Shown: positions 32,412-41,398 of the stretch, one piece after another
How positions within the stretch are numbered: position 1 is the first letter of the stretch
Layout of the letters: every line of letters begins with the position of its first letter
Source: DAOTWA01 sp034435955
Lineage (GTDB): Bacteria; Chloroflexota; Anaerolineae; Anaerolineales; Anaerolineaceae
Reading direction: 5' to 3'
Assembly (NCBI GenBank): GCA_034435955.1
Contig: DAOTWA010000057.1
Location: forward strand, 1-52,906
Length of the DNA: 52,906 nucleotides
The notes under the pieces: generated by a model
Told to the model about the DNA's origin: nothing
Seen by the model: the letters and a program-made list of their open reading frames with translations, nothing else
Databases searched by the model: none
Program-made: the position numbers and the translations under genes

Positions 32412-32924
32412 TTACCAATGCTCCCAATGGACGACTTCGTCGAAGGGACGGCGGCCGCTTCTGGCAGGAGGGCGCGCTTCGATGTCTTGCGGCAGAGGGT
32501 AGCCGAAGGAGATCGCGATCCGCAGGGTTAGTTCCGTGGGGAAACCCAACAGTTCGCGGGCTTTATCGGGCTCATAAATGGTGGCCAGACAGGAGGCCAC
32601 TCCCAGTTCCCAGGCGGCTAGCTGCATATAGGCAGCCGCCTGTCCGGTGTCAAACATGATGCTGAAGCGCTGTTCCCATGGGGGCGTCACAATGGCGATG
32701 CCCGCGGCTGCGCCGGCCAAATGGCCGGCATACGTACCCAAGCGGGAGAGAGCTTCCAACCTCTCACGCTCGCGCACGACGATGAAGTGCCAGGGTTGCA
32801 TGTTCTTGGCGGATTGCGCCCGCCGGCCTGCGTTCAGAATGGCCTTGAGAACATCCTCAGGGAGTGGGTCAGGGCGAAATACACGCACCGCGCGTTTGGT
32901 GCGGATGGCTTGAGCGACCTCCAT
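32412..32924 (-). CDS. nitroreductase family protein
   Basis: A 170-residue FMN-dependent protein. It starts with IRTKRAVRVFRPDPLPEDVL and includes AGRRAQSAKNMQPWHFIVV, the FMN-contact segment, then 'DTGQAAAYMQLAAWELGVAS' and a C-terminal ISFGYP with Arg residues in the tail. The length and motifs match compact nitroreductases. GAGGTG lies 9 nt before the ATG. It follows the P1 peptidase gene by 18 bp on the same strand. Confidence 0.92.
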   Translation of the reverse strand: MEVAQAIRTKRAVRVFRPDPLPEDVLKAILNAGRRAQSAKNMQPWHFIVVRERERLEALSRLGTYAGHLAGAAAGIAIVTPPWEQRFSIMFDTGQAAAYMQLAAWELGVASCLATIYEPDKARELLGFPTELTLRIAISFGYPLPQDIEARPPARSGRRPFDEVVHWEHW

Positions 32925-32942
32925 AGTGTTTACACCTCGAAT

Positions 32943-33953
32943 TTAATCCGATTTCAGAGAAATATACGACGGCAGCCCTCCGGCAGGCTCGGCATTGTAT
33001 ACGCCGTTCAAAATGGCGCGGGAGAGGGCTTCAGCCGCGAAGGCGCCCACAATGTTGACGTCGGTTCTCACTTCGCCGGTGGCCATGACGAAGAGCGTGT
33101 CGCCGTCCAGCAAGGTGTGCGCCGGCCGCACCGTACGAGCCATTCCGTCCTGGGCCATCATGGCCACTTCGTTGGCCTCATCCTTGCTCAGTCGGGCGTT
33201 CGTGGCCACCACCCCAATACAGGTATTTTGCCTTGATGCAAAGGTCATGATGGTGCGGCCAGCCAGTGAACGCATCACATGAAGGGTGTCTGCAAAGAAA
33301 CCGGCCTCTCCGATGCGCAGCGGCCCGCGTTGGATCGTGCGGGCGCCGGCGATGATCTTTCCATTTTGCGGATCGATCACATCCCCAAGGACATTCACCG
33401 CGACGATAGCGCCAATGATGACCCCGCCGCCGGCGTCGACGCTGGCCGTCCCAAGGCCAGATTTCATCGCCTGACCCGCACCGAGAATCTTGCCCACCGT
33501 CGCGCCCGTTCCTGCTCCCACGTTTCCCTGGGCAACTGGCCCGTCTGTGGCGTTGAGACAGGCCTGATAGCCCATGGCGGCGTCCGGGCGCACCTTGCTT
33601 GAGCCGATTGCCAGGTCGAATAATATGGACGAAGCCACGATGGGAACGCGAGCCACGCCGGTGTCGAAACCGATGCCCCTTTCCTCCAGGTAGCGCATTG
33701 CCCCGGTGGCGGCATCCAGGCCGAAAGCCGAGCCGCCCGAGAGCATCACCGCGTGGATTTTATCCACCAGGTGCATGGGACGCAGGGCGTCCGTCTCGCG
33801 CGTGCCGGGGGCGCCCCCGCGTTGATCCACACCCCCCACGGCGCCGGCCTCACACAATACCACAGTGCAGCCGGTGAGGGCTTCGAAGTCCTGTGCGTGT
33901 CCCACACGGATGCCGGGAACGTCCGTGATGGCATCTGTTAATTTTTTGGCCAT
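32943..33953 (-). CDS. P1-type (DmpA-like) aminopeptidase/amidase
   Basis: A 336-residue protein of the S58 self-cleaving family. It has DAITDVPGIRVGHAQD at the start, VVLCEAGAVGGVDQRGGAPG, and 'VMLSGGSAFGLDAATGAMRYLEERG'. Further on are 'PIVASSILFDLAIG' and 'GVVATNARLSKDEANEVAMM', which matches the segment containing the autoprocessing nucleophile of some members. Such enzymes release N-terminal residues from peptides or amides. AGGAGG lies 4 nt before the ATG. Confidence 0.9.
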   Translation of the reverse strand: MAKKLTDAITDVPGIRVGHAQDFEALTGCTVVLCEAGAVGGVDQRGGAPGTRETDALRPMHLVDKIHAVMLSGGSAFGLDAATGAMRYLEERGIGFDTGVARVPIVASSILFDLAIGSSKVRPDAAMGYQACLNATDGPVAQGNVGAGTGATVGKILGAGQAMKSGLGTASVDAGGGVIIGAIVAVNVLGDVIDPQNGKIIAGARTIQRGPLRIGEAGFFADTLHVMRSLAGRTIMTFASRQNTCIGVVATNARLSKDEANEVAMMAQDGMARTVRPAHTLLDGDTLFVMATGEVRTDVNIVGAFAAEALSRAILNGVYNAEPAGGLPSYISLKSD

Positions 33954-33989
33954 AAAACCTCCTGAGCAGGGATGTATTATAACGGCTTA

Positions 33990-36296
33990 TCAAATAGTAG
34001 ATCGTAGCCAAAGCCAAAATAGGGGCAGGCGGAGGCGGCGCCAGATGCGCCATGCCCTCCAGGTTTCCGAGCGGCCTGGATGATGGGGACTGTAGACAGT
34101 CTGAGCATACAATCGCACCAGATAAGTGATGGCATCTCCGTGCCGCAACCAGAAAGCCGGCCGCTGCTCAAGAACAGCAGCGAATCGGTCGGCAAACTCG
34201 AAGGGCGTCATGCTGGGCTGCATGGGGATTTGGAAACGCCGACCCAGCCGCCGCAAACCGCGGTAGACCGACGCCAGCGTCTCCCCGGCAGGAGAGCGGC
34301 GGAGACGCATCTCTTCGACGGCAAGCCACAGGAAAGCCGTGAAGGCAGCTAGGGCGAGAAGCGTTAGACCGGCAGGGAGCAGCCTGCCTGTGAGCCGATG
34401 GGCAAGATCCGCCGAGGGGCTAACATTCGATAGGCCTCCGTACGGTTGGTCAGCGATGGCTTCCATGGCGGCTGTGGATTCACCAGCCTGGTAATCACTG
34501 GCGGGCCGGCCAGCGGTCGGCTCGAATGGCATCCACCCGTAGGTTGGGAAATAAATTTCAGCCCAGGAATGGGCATCCGCCTGTGTTACCATGTACTGGC
34601 CATCGCGAGAGTCGTAAGTCCCGCTGGCATATCCACTGGCCAAACGCGCAGGGATGCCCACCGAACGGGCGAGGACCACCATGGCGGTGGCGTAGTAATC
34701 GCAATAACCTTTCTTCAGGTCGAACAGGAAATAATCGACTACATCCCGGCCTCCCGGTGGAGCGGGCAGATTCAATGTGTAGGGATATTTGCGCAGGTAG
34801 TCTTCCAGAGCTTTGGCCTGGTCATAGGCTGTGGGATAGATGGCGGTGAGATCGCGGGCCAGAGTGCGCACTCGGGCAGGGAGAGCTTCAGGGAGCTGCA
34901 GATAGCGGCTGCGCACCCATGCTGGATAATCTGTTCCCGCCTGGCGCAGGGCTTGCGCGCTCACCTGAGGGGAGAAGGCGGTCAGGTGATACGATCTGGC
35001 GGTGAGACTGGCCGCAAAGAAGTCGTCCGGATTTCTCCAGGCGACATTTATTGCCTCGCTCACGGATTTTATCGGGCCGGGCGAGTAAACAAAGGCAGGG
35101 GTTCCTGGAGCCAGGACGATATCGAGGTCCAGCGAGCGGTAACTGGTGATGTTTTGTGGCCCTATTTCCTGGCCGGTGGCATAGGCGCGTATTTCGAATC
35201 CGCTGCTGGACCAGCCGCGGCCAGTGTAGATGTCGTAAGCGACTTCGCGCCAGTAGTAATGCGGCGCCGGGCGATCGCGCGCCGGCAAAGCATCGTTGAT
35301 GCGGATGGACATGGCCGGCTGGCGGGTCAATTCCGCCCCCGATCCGATCAGATGCTCGCGCGGCAGGCCGGGCGCTCGAAGGGGCGTGAAAGCATCACCC
35401 ATAGAGGGCTTTAATTCCAGTCCAAGGGAATGCGCGACAGTCTGCCCCCTGCCGCTGGTGTCCTGCGTCAGGCGCTGGAAGCTCTGGGTGATGTCGTGAA
35501 ACGAGATGGACGGCGCGAGCAGAGCGGCCGCGATCAGCAAGAATAATAGAGGGACTGCGGTCACGGTCAGATCTGTTCGAATTTCAGTCGAATAATCGAT
35601 GCCCTGACGTTCCCAGACCCGTTCGCGGCGCACCTGCCCGTCCCACACACTGGCGGCCAACAGGGCGCTCACGAAGATCAGCAGGGGAAGGCTCTCAGTA
35701 TGGGTGACCCCGAGCGTACCAGCCAGCACAATCAGCGCTGGAGTGAGTGAAGTCAGCGCGCATCTGCCGCGTGCCGCCGCCCAGGCAGCCCAGAAACAGA
35801 CCAGCCACACCAGCCATCCCCAGACAAGCGCGATCGCCAGCGCATCCTGAGCCGGCCTGCCGTGTATGAGCGCTGTCAGCCAGGATACCATCCGTCCGGC
35901 TACCGTCAGGCTGGCGCTACCAAGAGCAGACAGGTTAAATGAGAATGACCGGAGGCCTAGCGGCTGCCATGGATCGCGAATGACCATTGAGGTGGTTACC
36001 TCAGCGGCTGAGAACCCTGCCGCGATCAGCGGTTTGAGAAGCTGGCCGGGAGCCAAAATCAGGTATATGATCCCAAGCAGGAATCCGGCCGATAAGCTGC
36101 CCCAATCTCTCCAATGGGCGAAGGAAAGCAACCAGCCGCTCGCCATGGCGGTGAATGCGACGGAAAGGGCCAGAGGCAGGTCTAAGCCCTGGACGGCCGC
36201 CGATAGCCCGACGGCCGTACTCACGATCGCTGCCAGCAAGAGCGCAAATGTCCCCGTGGATGGTGAGAGGAAATGGCGCGCCGTGATTCGCATCAC
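33990..36296 (-). CDS. transglutaminase-like membrane protein (TgpA type)
   Basis: A 768-residue protein. About eight N-terminal membrane helices (15-275) are followed by an extracytoplasmic transglutaminase domain. Its catalytic Cys is in KKGYCDYYATAMVVLAR, its His is in ADAHSWAEIYF, and the third member falls in 'GWMPFEPTAG'. A further helix lies near 650, and a C-terminal DUF4129-like region follows (TPFEFADRFA, TYLVRLYAQTVYSPH). It is the last gene of a five-gene operon with MoxR and DUF58 proteins, a common grouping. The start overlaps the upstream DUF58 stop by 4 nt. The role in cross-linking or trimming surface protein is inferred from the fold. Confidence 0.92.
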   Translation of the reverse strand: MMRITARHFLSPSTGTFALLLAAIVSTAVGLSAAVQGLDLPLALSVAFTAMASGWLLSFAHWRDWGSLSAGFLLGIIYLILAPGQLLKPLIAAGFSAAEVTTSMVIRDPWQPLGLRSFSFNLSALGSASLTVAGRMVSWLTALIHGRPAQDALAIALVWGWLVWLVCFWAAWAAARGRCALTSLTPALIVLAGTLGVTHTESLPLLIFVSALLAASVWDGQVRRERVWERQGIDYSTEIRTDLTVTAVPLLFLLIAAALLAPSISFHDITQSFQRLTQDTSGRGQTVAHSLGLELKPSMGDAFTPLRAPGLPREHLIGSGAELTRQPAMSIRINDALPARDRPAPHYYWREVAYDIYTGRGWSSSGFEIRAYATGQEIGPQNITSYRSLDLDIVLAPGTPAFVYSPGPIKSVSEAINVAWRNPDDFFAASLTARSYHLTAFSPQVSAQALRQAGTDYPAWVRSRYLQLPEALPARVRTLARDLTAIYPTAYDQAKALEDYLRKYPYTLNLPAPPGGRDVVDYFLFDLKKGYCDYYATAMVVLARSVGIPARLASGYASGTYDSRDGQYMVTQADAHSWAEIYFPTYGWMPFEPTAGRPASDYQAGESTAAMEAIADQPYGGLSNVSPSADLAHRLTGRLLPAGLTLLALAAFTAFLWLAVEEMRLRRSPAGETLASVYRGLRRLGRRFQIPMQPSMTPFEFADRFAAVLEQRPAFWLRHGDAITYLVRLYAQTVYSPHHPGRSETWRAWRIWRRLRLPLFWLWLRSTI

Positions 36297-37591
36297 ACCA
36301 GCGATCTCCAGTTCATGTCACCCGGCTGGCGGATAGGGATGGCTCGACCGGTTGGCGTGACGCGCCACTCCCAGGCGTTCGTCTTCGCCGATGTTCTGAC
36401 GGCAGTAAACAATTCTGGCGTGATGGAATAATGGGCGATACCCAGGCTGGCCAACAGATTCCGTAGATGGCCAGAGTCGGCAGAGTCGAAGCCGATCCCA
36501 TTCTCGACGGTCAGAACGGTCGGAGCCATGCCGCGCCGGGCAAGCGACGTCAGCTCTGTCAACCACTCACCCTTCAGGTCGGCGGTGACGAGCACCAGGC
36601 TTGCCTGCCGGCCCAGCGAGGGGCTAAAAGCCTTGAGCAGGAGATGAAGAGGCGTGCTGCCCGGCTCGATGGCCGCCAGGGCGCGCAGCACCCGCCAGCG
36701 CTGGGCTTCCCCAGCTTCCGGGTGCAGCCACAGGAAAGGCTCCCCGCTGGCCACCAGACCGACCGAGCGCCCCGATTGCAGCCCACGCACTGCCAGCGAG
36801 GCTGCCAGGGTCACCCCCATTTCTTCGCTAGAATTTTCTTCGCGGCCGGATTGCACCCGACGGTCGAGATCCAGAATGACCCACCAATCGCCGGTGGGCG
36901 TGTGATCGAAGGTCTTGACACTCCATTTATCGCGCCTTGCCAGGGTTGGCCAATGGATCCAGCGCAGGCTATCGCCTGGCAGGTAATCGCGCACGCTGGC
37001 GGCATTGATCGACAGCTCGATGGCATGGGTGCCGGGGCGGCCCTCGCCGCTGCGCCCGCCAGGTGCGACTTCGATCGAAGGCAGCGGCAGCACCGCCGGC
37101 GTCACCAGCAGGGTAGCTGTGGCGTCGTCATGGATCGTGACGGAGAAGATGCCGAAAGGGTCGCCGGTGTGGATCGTGGTCGGTCCAAGATTGAACACAC
37201 CCCTTCGAGTGCAGGTGCGGCTAGCGAGCCATTCATTGTGTGAGTTTCCACCCACGCCTGTAGCGCGGCTGAGCGGCTCGCCCGGGAGCGTCGATTCGTC
37301 CACTATCTCTACCCACACCGCTGGCCACCAACCCCGGTTCTCCAGGTCGAAGCGTTCCTCCAGCAGATCCCCAACCTGCGCCCATCCATACCGCACCGCA
37401 CGGGACAGGCGAAGAGAGCCTGCCAGGCTGCGCGACCAGAGATAGGCAATGATAAAAGCTCCGCCCATGCTTGCCAACAGGATCATCCAACCCCGGTAAG
37501 GAAAAATCACCTGGAGAATAAAGGCCAGCACAAGCAGCGCCAGCCAGAGACGGTTTGATAGGCGGAGGCTCGCCGGTTTGGACGGATTCAT
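36293..37591 (-). CDS. DUF58 protein (second copy in operon)
   Basis: A 432-residue protein. Two hydrophobic helices at 14-48 are followed by a beta domain ('RFDLENRGWWPAVWVEIVDESTLPG') and the DUF58 signature RDYLPGDSLRWIHWPTLARR, then a von-Willebrand-like fold ('WWVILDLD', 'VTLAASLAVRGLQSG'). DUF58 proteins are regularly linked to MoxR ATPases and are thought to be their adaptors. It overlaps the genes on both sides by 4 nt (ATGA). Confidence 0.9.
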   Translation of the reverse strand: MNPSKPASLRLSNRLWLALLVLAFILQVIFPYRGWMILLASMGGAFIIAYLWSRSLAGSLRLSRAVRYGWAQVGDLLEERFDLENRGWWPAVWVEIVDESTLPGEPLSRATGVGGNSHNEWLASRTCTRRGVFNLGPTTIHTGDPFGIFSVTIHDDATATLLVTPAVLPLPSIEVAPGGRSGEGRPGTHAIELSINAASVRDYLPGDSLRWIHWPTLARRDKWSVKTFDHTPTGDWWVILDLDRRVQSGREENSSEEMGVTLAASLAVRGLQSGRSVGLVASGEPFLWLHPEAGEAQRWRVLRALAAIEPGSTPLHLLLKAFSPSLGRQASLVLVTADLKGEWLTELTSLARRGMAPTVLTVENGIGFDSADSGHLRNLLASLGIAHYSITPELFTAVRTSAKTNAWEWRVTPTGRAIPIRQPGDMNWRSLV

Positions 37592-39222
37592 GGGTGACCC
37601 GTGTCTCTTTGCAGGCCATGGAGGGCGCGCGCAATTTTGTTCACGGCCTGCCGCATCAGGCTGGCCTCTGTCGGGCGAATGTCATGGAGACTGTAGCGTG
37701 CCTCGTAGAATGCGCTGGTGAGCATTTGGATGGTGTGTTCTTCGGCTGGCAAGCGGGCGCACAGCGTGCCGGCGTATTCGTCCGGCGTTTGCGACGAGCG
37801 CCGTGCCATGCCGAGCTTGGCGTTGCGCCTGATCATGTCCAGGTAGCAGGCGATCACCTGATCGCGGGGCTGACGGGGAACAGGTGTGTGGGGAAGTTGA
37901 GGTGCAGCACGCCGATATCTCTGCAGGCGGGCGCGCAGATGTTGCATCCCGGTGCTGAAACCCTCCCCGATGGATGTGCGTGCGCTGCGTAGCCAGTTGA
38001 TTAATCCGCGCCACGCGTCTGCCAGCCAGCCCAGCAGGGGAACGCTCCGCAAGTTGGCCCAGAATTCGCCCAGTCGGCTTAGATAAAATTTCGTGGAGAG
38101 GAAGATAATCGAGAAGAACAGGCTCCAGAACAGGATCGATTTGAGTAATTCGAAAATCGGATCGGGGAATCCATCGAATGCGGGAACAGGTGGAAGGGGA
38201 AGCTGGGGGTAACTTTGCAGCCGGGCGCGGCTGGCAAATAAGCTGGCGAGTAGATTGAAGAGAAAGAAAACCGGCACGAAAACCAGCAGCATGAGTATAT
38301 TCAAGAGTATCCACAATATAGTGATGATCACATTTAATATTCCTAGAATATTGAATGAGTAATGGGTGGGGAGAAATAGTGCAAGCCCGGCGAGCAGTAC
38401 CAGGATGATCAGGCTGGAGATCACCCAACGGCGACCAATTTGCTGGCTGACCGGTATCTCTTCCAACGACCAGCGCGTGCGCAGCATAGCCAGTTGCGTT
38501 TGTGCCAGCAGAGTCAAGCCGCACGCGAAAAATAGCATCATGAAAAGCAGGTTAGCCGGTTTTGAAACCGGCGGCTGCTGGACAAGGCCCGCGTCAATGC
38601 GGGCGATTGCGGTCAACACCATCATCACCGCGCCTAATCCGAAAATCAGGCCGGTAAGCTGTCCACGCACTTGGGAACGATCAACAAAGACGTACCCAAG
38701 CCGCTCCTGTGCAATACGGTCGGGGTCTTCCTCCAAAATAGCGAGTAGCCCGGCGAAAGAGACGGTGATCAGCCATACTATCAGAGTAGCCGTGAGCGAG
38801 GCGAGGTATTCCTGGGTGAAAAAACTGGAGAAGAAGTCTTTTTGCCACAGGATGGCGTCAGCCAGGAACTGAGCCGGGCCGTGGATGAGATACAGCAGCA
38901 CCTTGAGGGCGGTCAGCAGCACCACCCATTCGGTCATCAACAGGAACAGCCACTCGCGGGAGAAAGTCATGGCGCTCTGGCGGATGCGCCGGGCAATTTG
39001 TGCCTCAAGGCTGACCGTAAAACTGACCCATAACAGATACGCGCCATTCCAGTTCGGGGCAAAGCGTTCCAGGGCCAGCCAGGCCGAGCCGGCCAGACAA
39101 AGCATCATCGTGGCCACCGCCAGACCGTCCGCCAGCGCAGGTATATGTCGCGACCAATCGCTCAAAGGCGGTTTGGCGCGCGCCTTGCGTTCATCTCCGC
39201 CACGCATCCAGATCGCTTTCAT
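37588..39222 (-). CDS. membrane protein with C-terminal DUF4129 domain
   Basis: A 544-residue protein. About eight hydrophobic helices lie between residues 30 and 385. The cytosolic C-terminus matches DUF4129: 'VIACYLDMIRRNAKLGMARR', SSQTPDEYAGTL, LTSAFYEARYSLHD. DUF4129 is normally fused to or encoded beside transglutaminase-like proteins, as here. It overlaps the preceding DUF58 gene by 32 nt if the first ATG is used. The ATG at 39207 would shorten the overlap to 17 nt. The function is unknown beyond the operon association. Confidence 0.88.
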   Translation of the reverse strand: MKAIWMRGGDERKARAKPPLSDWSRHIPALADGLAVATMMLCLAGSAWLALERFAPNWNGAYLLWVSFTVSLEAQIARRIRQSAMTFSREWLFLLMTEWVVLLTALKVLLYLIHGPAQFLADAILWQKDFFSSFFTQEYLASLTATLIVWLITVSFAGLLAILEEDPDRIAQERLGYVFVDRSQVRGQLTGLIFGLGAVMMVLTAIARIDAGLVQQPPVSKPANLLFMMLFFACGLTLLAQTQLAMLRTRWSLEEIPVSQQIGRRWVISSLIILVLLAGLALFLPTHYSFNILGILNVIITILWILLNILMLLVFVPVFFLFNLLASLFASRARLQSYPQLPLPPVPAFDGFPDPIFELLKSILFWSLFFSIIFLSTKFYLSRLGEFWANLRSVPLLGWLADAWRGLINWLRSARTSIGEGFSTGMQHLRARLQRYRRAAPQLPHTPVPRQPRDQVIACYLDMIRRNAKLGMARRSSQTPDEYAGTLCARLPAEEHTIQMLTSAFYEARYSLHDIRPTEASLMRQAVNKIARALHGLQRDTGHP

Positions 39223-40375
39223 CGCGAATTAAAAAGGCAGGCACGCCGAAGCGTTCCAGCCTGCGGCGCGTTGTAGAGAAACCCGGCACGGCCCCGAATA
39301 ACAATAAAATGGGGATCAAGCCGCGGCGCTGCATTTTGAATATCTCTTCTACCAGGTCGCCATTGGCCTGAGTGGTCAACATGACCACCGTGGTGCCCCA
39401 ATTCAAGCGTGGAGTGGTGCGCTGAATGAGTTCCACAAAGGTCATGCTGGTGCCGGTTTGGACGCGGGCGAGCACTTCGAGGATATGCATCATGTGGCCG
39501 CGTCCCCTCTTGGGAGCGATGGGTGGAAAGACCGCACCTTCTGCTGTTGGATCGATTCCATTGGTCGCCAGACCCACCGCCTGCTTCTTCATTTTTACCC
39601 AATTTGCCAGGGAAGCCGCCGCTACGATGGCCAGCTCGCTGGCTGGATGGCGCCAGCGCAAGTCGTACTCGTCGCGGTTGAGATTCAGGAAGAGCATGAC
39701 CTGCAAAGCCAGAGAAGACTCGAACACTTTAACCTGCAGATTTCCCACCACTGCGCTGGCTTTCCAATCCACCCGCCTGAGGGAGTCGCCGCTCACGTAG
39801 TCGCGTTTGCTCAGCGGGCGCGCCGGGTCTTCGAACATCGCTGCAGTATGCTTGAGCGTCCCATGGGGGAACCGCGACGACAGCGGCGCGGTGACCAGTG
39901 GGATGATCTTCGGATAGACGATCAACTGGTTCGCCGGTATGTATGCTTTGACCTCGCCTGCCAGGCCGAGGAAATCACCTGATTTCACTTCCAACGGACC
40001 GATCGAATAAAGGCCTCGTTTACGAGCATGCAGAAGATAGCGTTCCCGCACTTGGGCATGCCCTCCAAGGCTGAGAACCCGCCGGAAATAATTAGGTGTG
40101 GCCAGCTCGGATGGCAAACTTTCATGCACCTGCAGCCAAAGAAGAGGAAGGATGCTTCGGTTGCGCATCTCCAGCTCGACCGGCACCACTTCGCCTAGAA
40201 AGGCTCGCTCAGGCAACTGACGACGAAATGCGAGAGAGGCCATCGCCCGGTGGGTCCACAGGCGACCCACCAGATAGGCTCCCGCCAGGAGATAAAGGAT
40301 GGTGAGCAGGGCTTCTTCTCGGAGGAGGACCGCCACCACCAGGAGCAGGATCAAGAAGGGCAGGAATTCAGCCAC
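39191..40375 (-). CDS. DUF58 protein (first copy in operon)
   Basis: A 394-residue protein. Two N-terminal helices (5-40) precede a beta domain (VPVELEMRNRSILPLLWLQV) and the DUF58 motif KRDYVSGDSLRRVDWKASAV. The von-Willebrand-like part is 'LQVMLFLNLNRDEYD'. It differs clearly from the second copy at 36293 and is not a recent duplicate. It begins 9 nt downstream of moxR. Confidence 0.9.
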   Translation of the reverse strand: MAEFLPFLILLLVVAVLLREEALLTILYLLAGAYLVGRLWTHRAMASLAFRRQLPERAFLGEVVPVELEMRNRSILPLLWLQVHESLPSELATPNYFRRVLSLGGHAQVRERYLLHARKRGLYSIGPLEVKSGDFLGLAGEVKAYIPANQLIVYPKIIPLVTAPLSSRFPHGTLKHTAAMFEDPARPLSKRDYVSGDSLRRVDWKASAVVGNLQVKVFESSLALQVMLFLNLNRDEYDLRWRHPASELAIVAAASLANWVKMKKQAVGLATNGIDPTAEGAVFPPIAPKRGRGHMMHILEVLARVQTGTSMTFVELIQRTTPRLNWGTTVVMLTTQANGDLVEEIFKMQRRGLIPILLLFGAVPGFSTTRRRLERFGVPAFLIRDESDLDAWRR

Positions 40376-40384
40376 GCATTTCTC

Positions 40385-41335
40385 TCAATCGGGCGGTTTG
40401 CTCAGCTCCAGAGGCACCGTTTCGATAACATCTCGGACGATGGAGGCGGCCGTCTTTCCGCGCAGTTCCGCTTCAGGACGGACGATCAACCGGTGGGCGA
40501 TGACCGCCTGAGCCAGGGTCTTGATATCATCGGGTAGAATATGGTCGCGCCCACGCAGCGCGGCCAGCGCCTGCGAGGTCTTGAACAAAGCCAGGCTGGC
40601 GCGCGGACTGCCACCCAGAGCAAGATCGGGGTGATTTCGTGTAGCCGTAATAATCTTTAGTATGTATTCTTGCAGGCTTGCATCGACGAACACATCCCAT
40701 ACCTGGCGTTGGAAACGCTGTATCTCCGCGCCATCTACGACCTGCCCAATCTGGGTGATAGGATGCTCGCGTCGAAGATTGACCAGCATCTGGCGCTCAT
40801 CCGCAAAGCTCGGGTAGCCTACCGAGATTCGTAGCAGGAATCGGTCGAGCTGCGCTTCGGGAAGGGGAAATGTCCCCTCGAATTCAATCGGATTTTGAGT
40901 GGCCATGACCAGGAACGGCCGCGGCAGCGGCCGGCTGATTCCATCTACGCTGACTTGCTGTTCCTGCATGGCCTCCAGCAGCGCCGATTGCGTGCGGGGA
41001 GTAGCCCGGTTGATCTCGTCAGCCAGCAGGATATTGACAAACACCGGTCCTGGCCGAAAGTCGAACTGGCCGGTTTGCTGGTTGAAGACCGATACCCCGG
41101 TAATGTCGTTCGGCAGCAGGTCGGGCGTGCATTGAAGCCGTTTGAAAGCCAGCCCCAAACTGATCGCCATGGCCCTGGCCAGCATGGTTTTGCCCACCCC
41201 GGGCACGTCCTCGATCAGCACGTGACCTTCGCACAGCATGGCTACCATCAGCATCTCGATGGCCTCGCGCTTTCCAATGATCACGCGCTCTATATTTTCA
41301 CGCACGCGGGAGTAGAAATCCAATAAATCGCCCAA
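40385..41335 (-). CDS. MoxR-family AAA ATPase
   Basis: A 316-residue ATPase. Walker A GVGKTML lies at about residue 46, Walker B in ILLADEINRATPRTQSALLE, sensor 1 in VMATQNPIEFEGTFPLPEAQ, followed by LDRFLLRISVGYP. The C-terminal lid has 'LGGSPRASLALFKTSQALA'. MoxR ATPases act as chaperones for metal-dependent or secreted complexes together with DUF58 proteins. The start is TTG at 41335 with GGGGGCC upstream, since the frame is closed 15 nt before. It is the first gene of the five-gene operon and diverges from the glycerate kinase. Confidence 0.92.
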   Translation of the reverse strand: MGDLLDFYSRVRENIERVIIGKREAIEMLMVAMLCEGHVLIEDVPGVGKTMLARAMAISLGLAFKRLQCTPDLLPNDITGVSVFNQQTGQFDFRPGPVFVNILLADEINRATPRTQSALLEAMQEQQVSVDGISRPLPRPFLVMATQNPIEFEGTFPLPEAQLDRFLLRISVGYPSFADERQMLVNLRREHPITQIGQVVDGAEIQRFQRQVWDVFVDASLQEYILKIITATRNHPDLALGGSPRASLALFKTSQALAALRGRDHILPDDIKTLAQAVIAHRLIVRPEAELRGKTAASIVRDVIETVPLELSKPPD

Positions 41336-41398
41336 GCCGGCCCCCGATCATTCCATCTATCGCCTGTTTCTATTATATACATATGCTAAGATAGAGCT

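Noticed and set aside
34446..35414. 322-codon plus-strand frame inside the transglutaminase gene
   Set aside because: The minus strand encodes intact catalytic motifs in this interval. The plus frame is a mirror of its codon bias.
36467..37243. 258-codon plus-strand frame inside DUF58 gene
   Set aside because: Antisense to a complete DUF58 protein whose signature is present on the minus strand.
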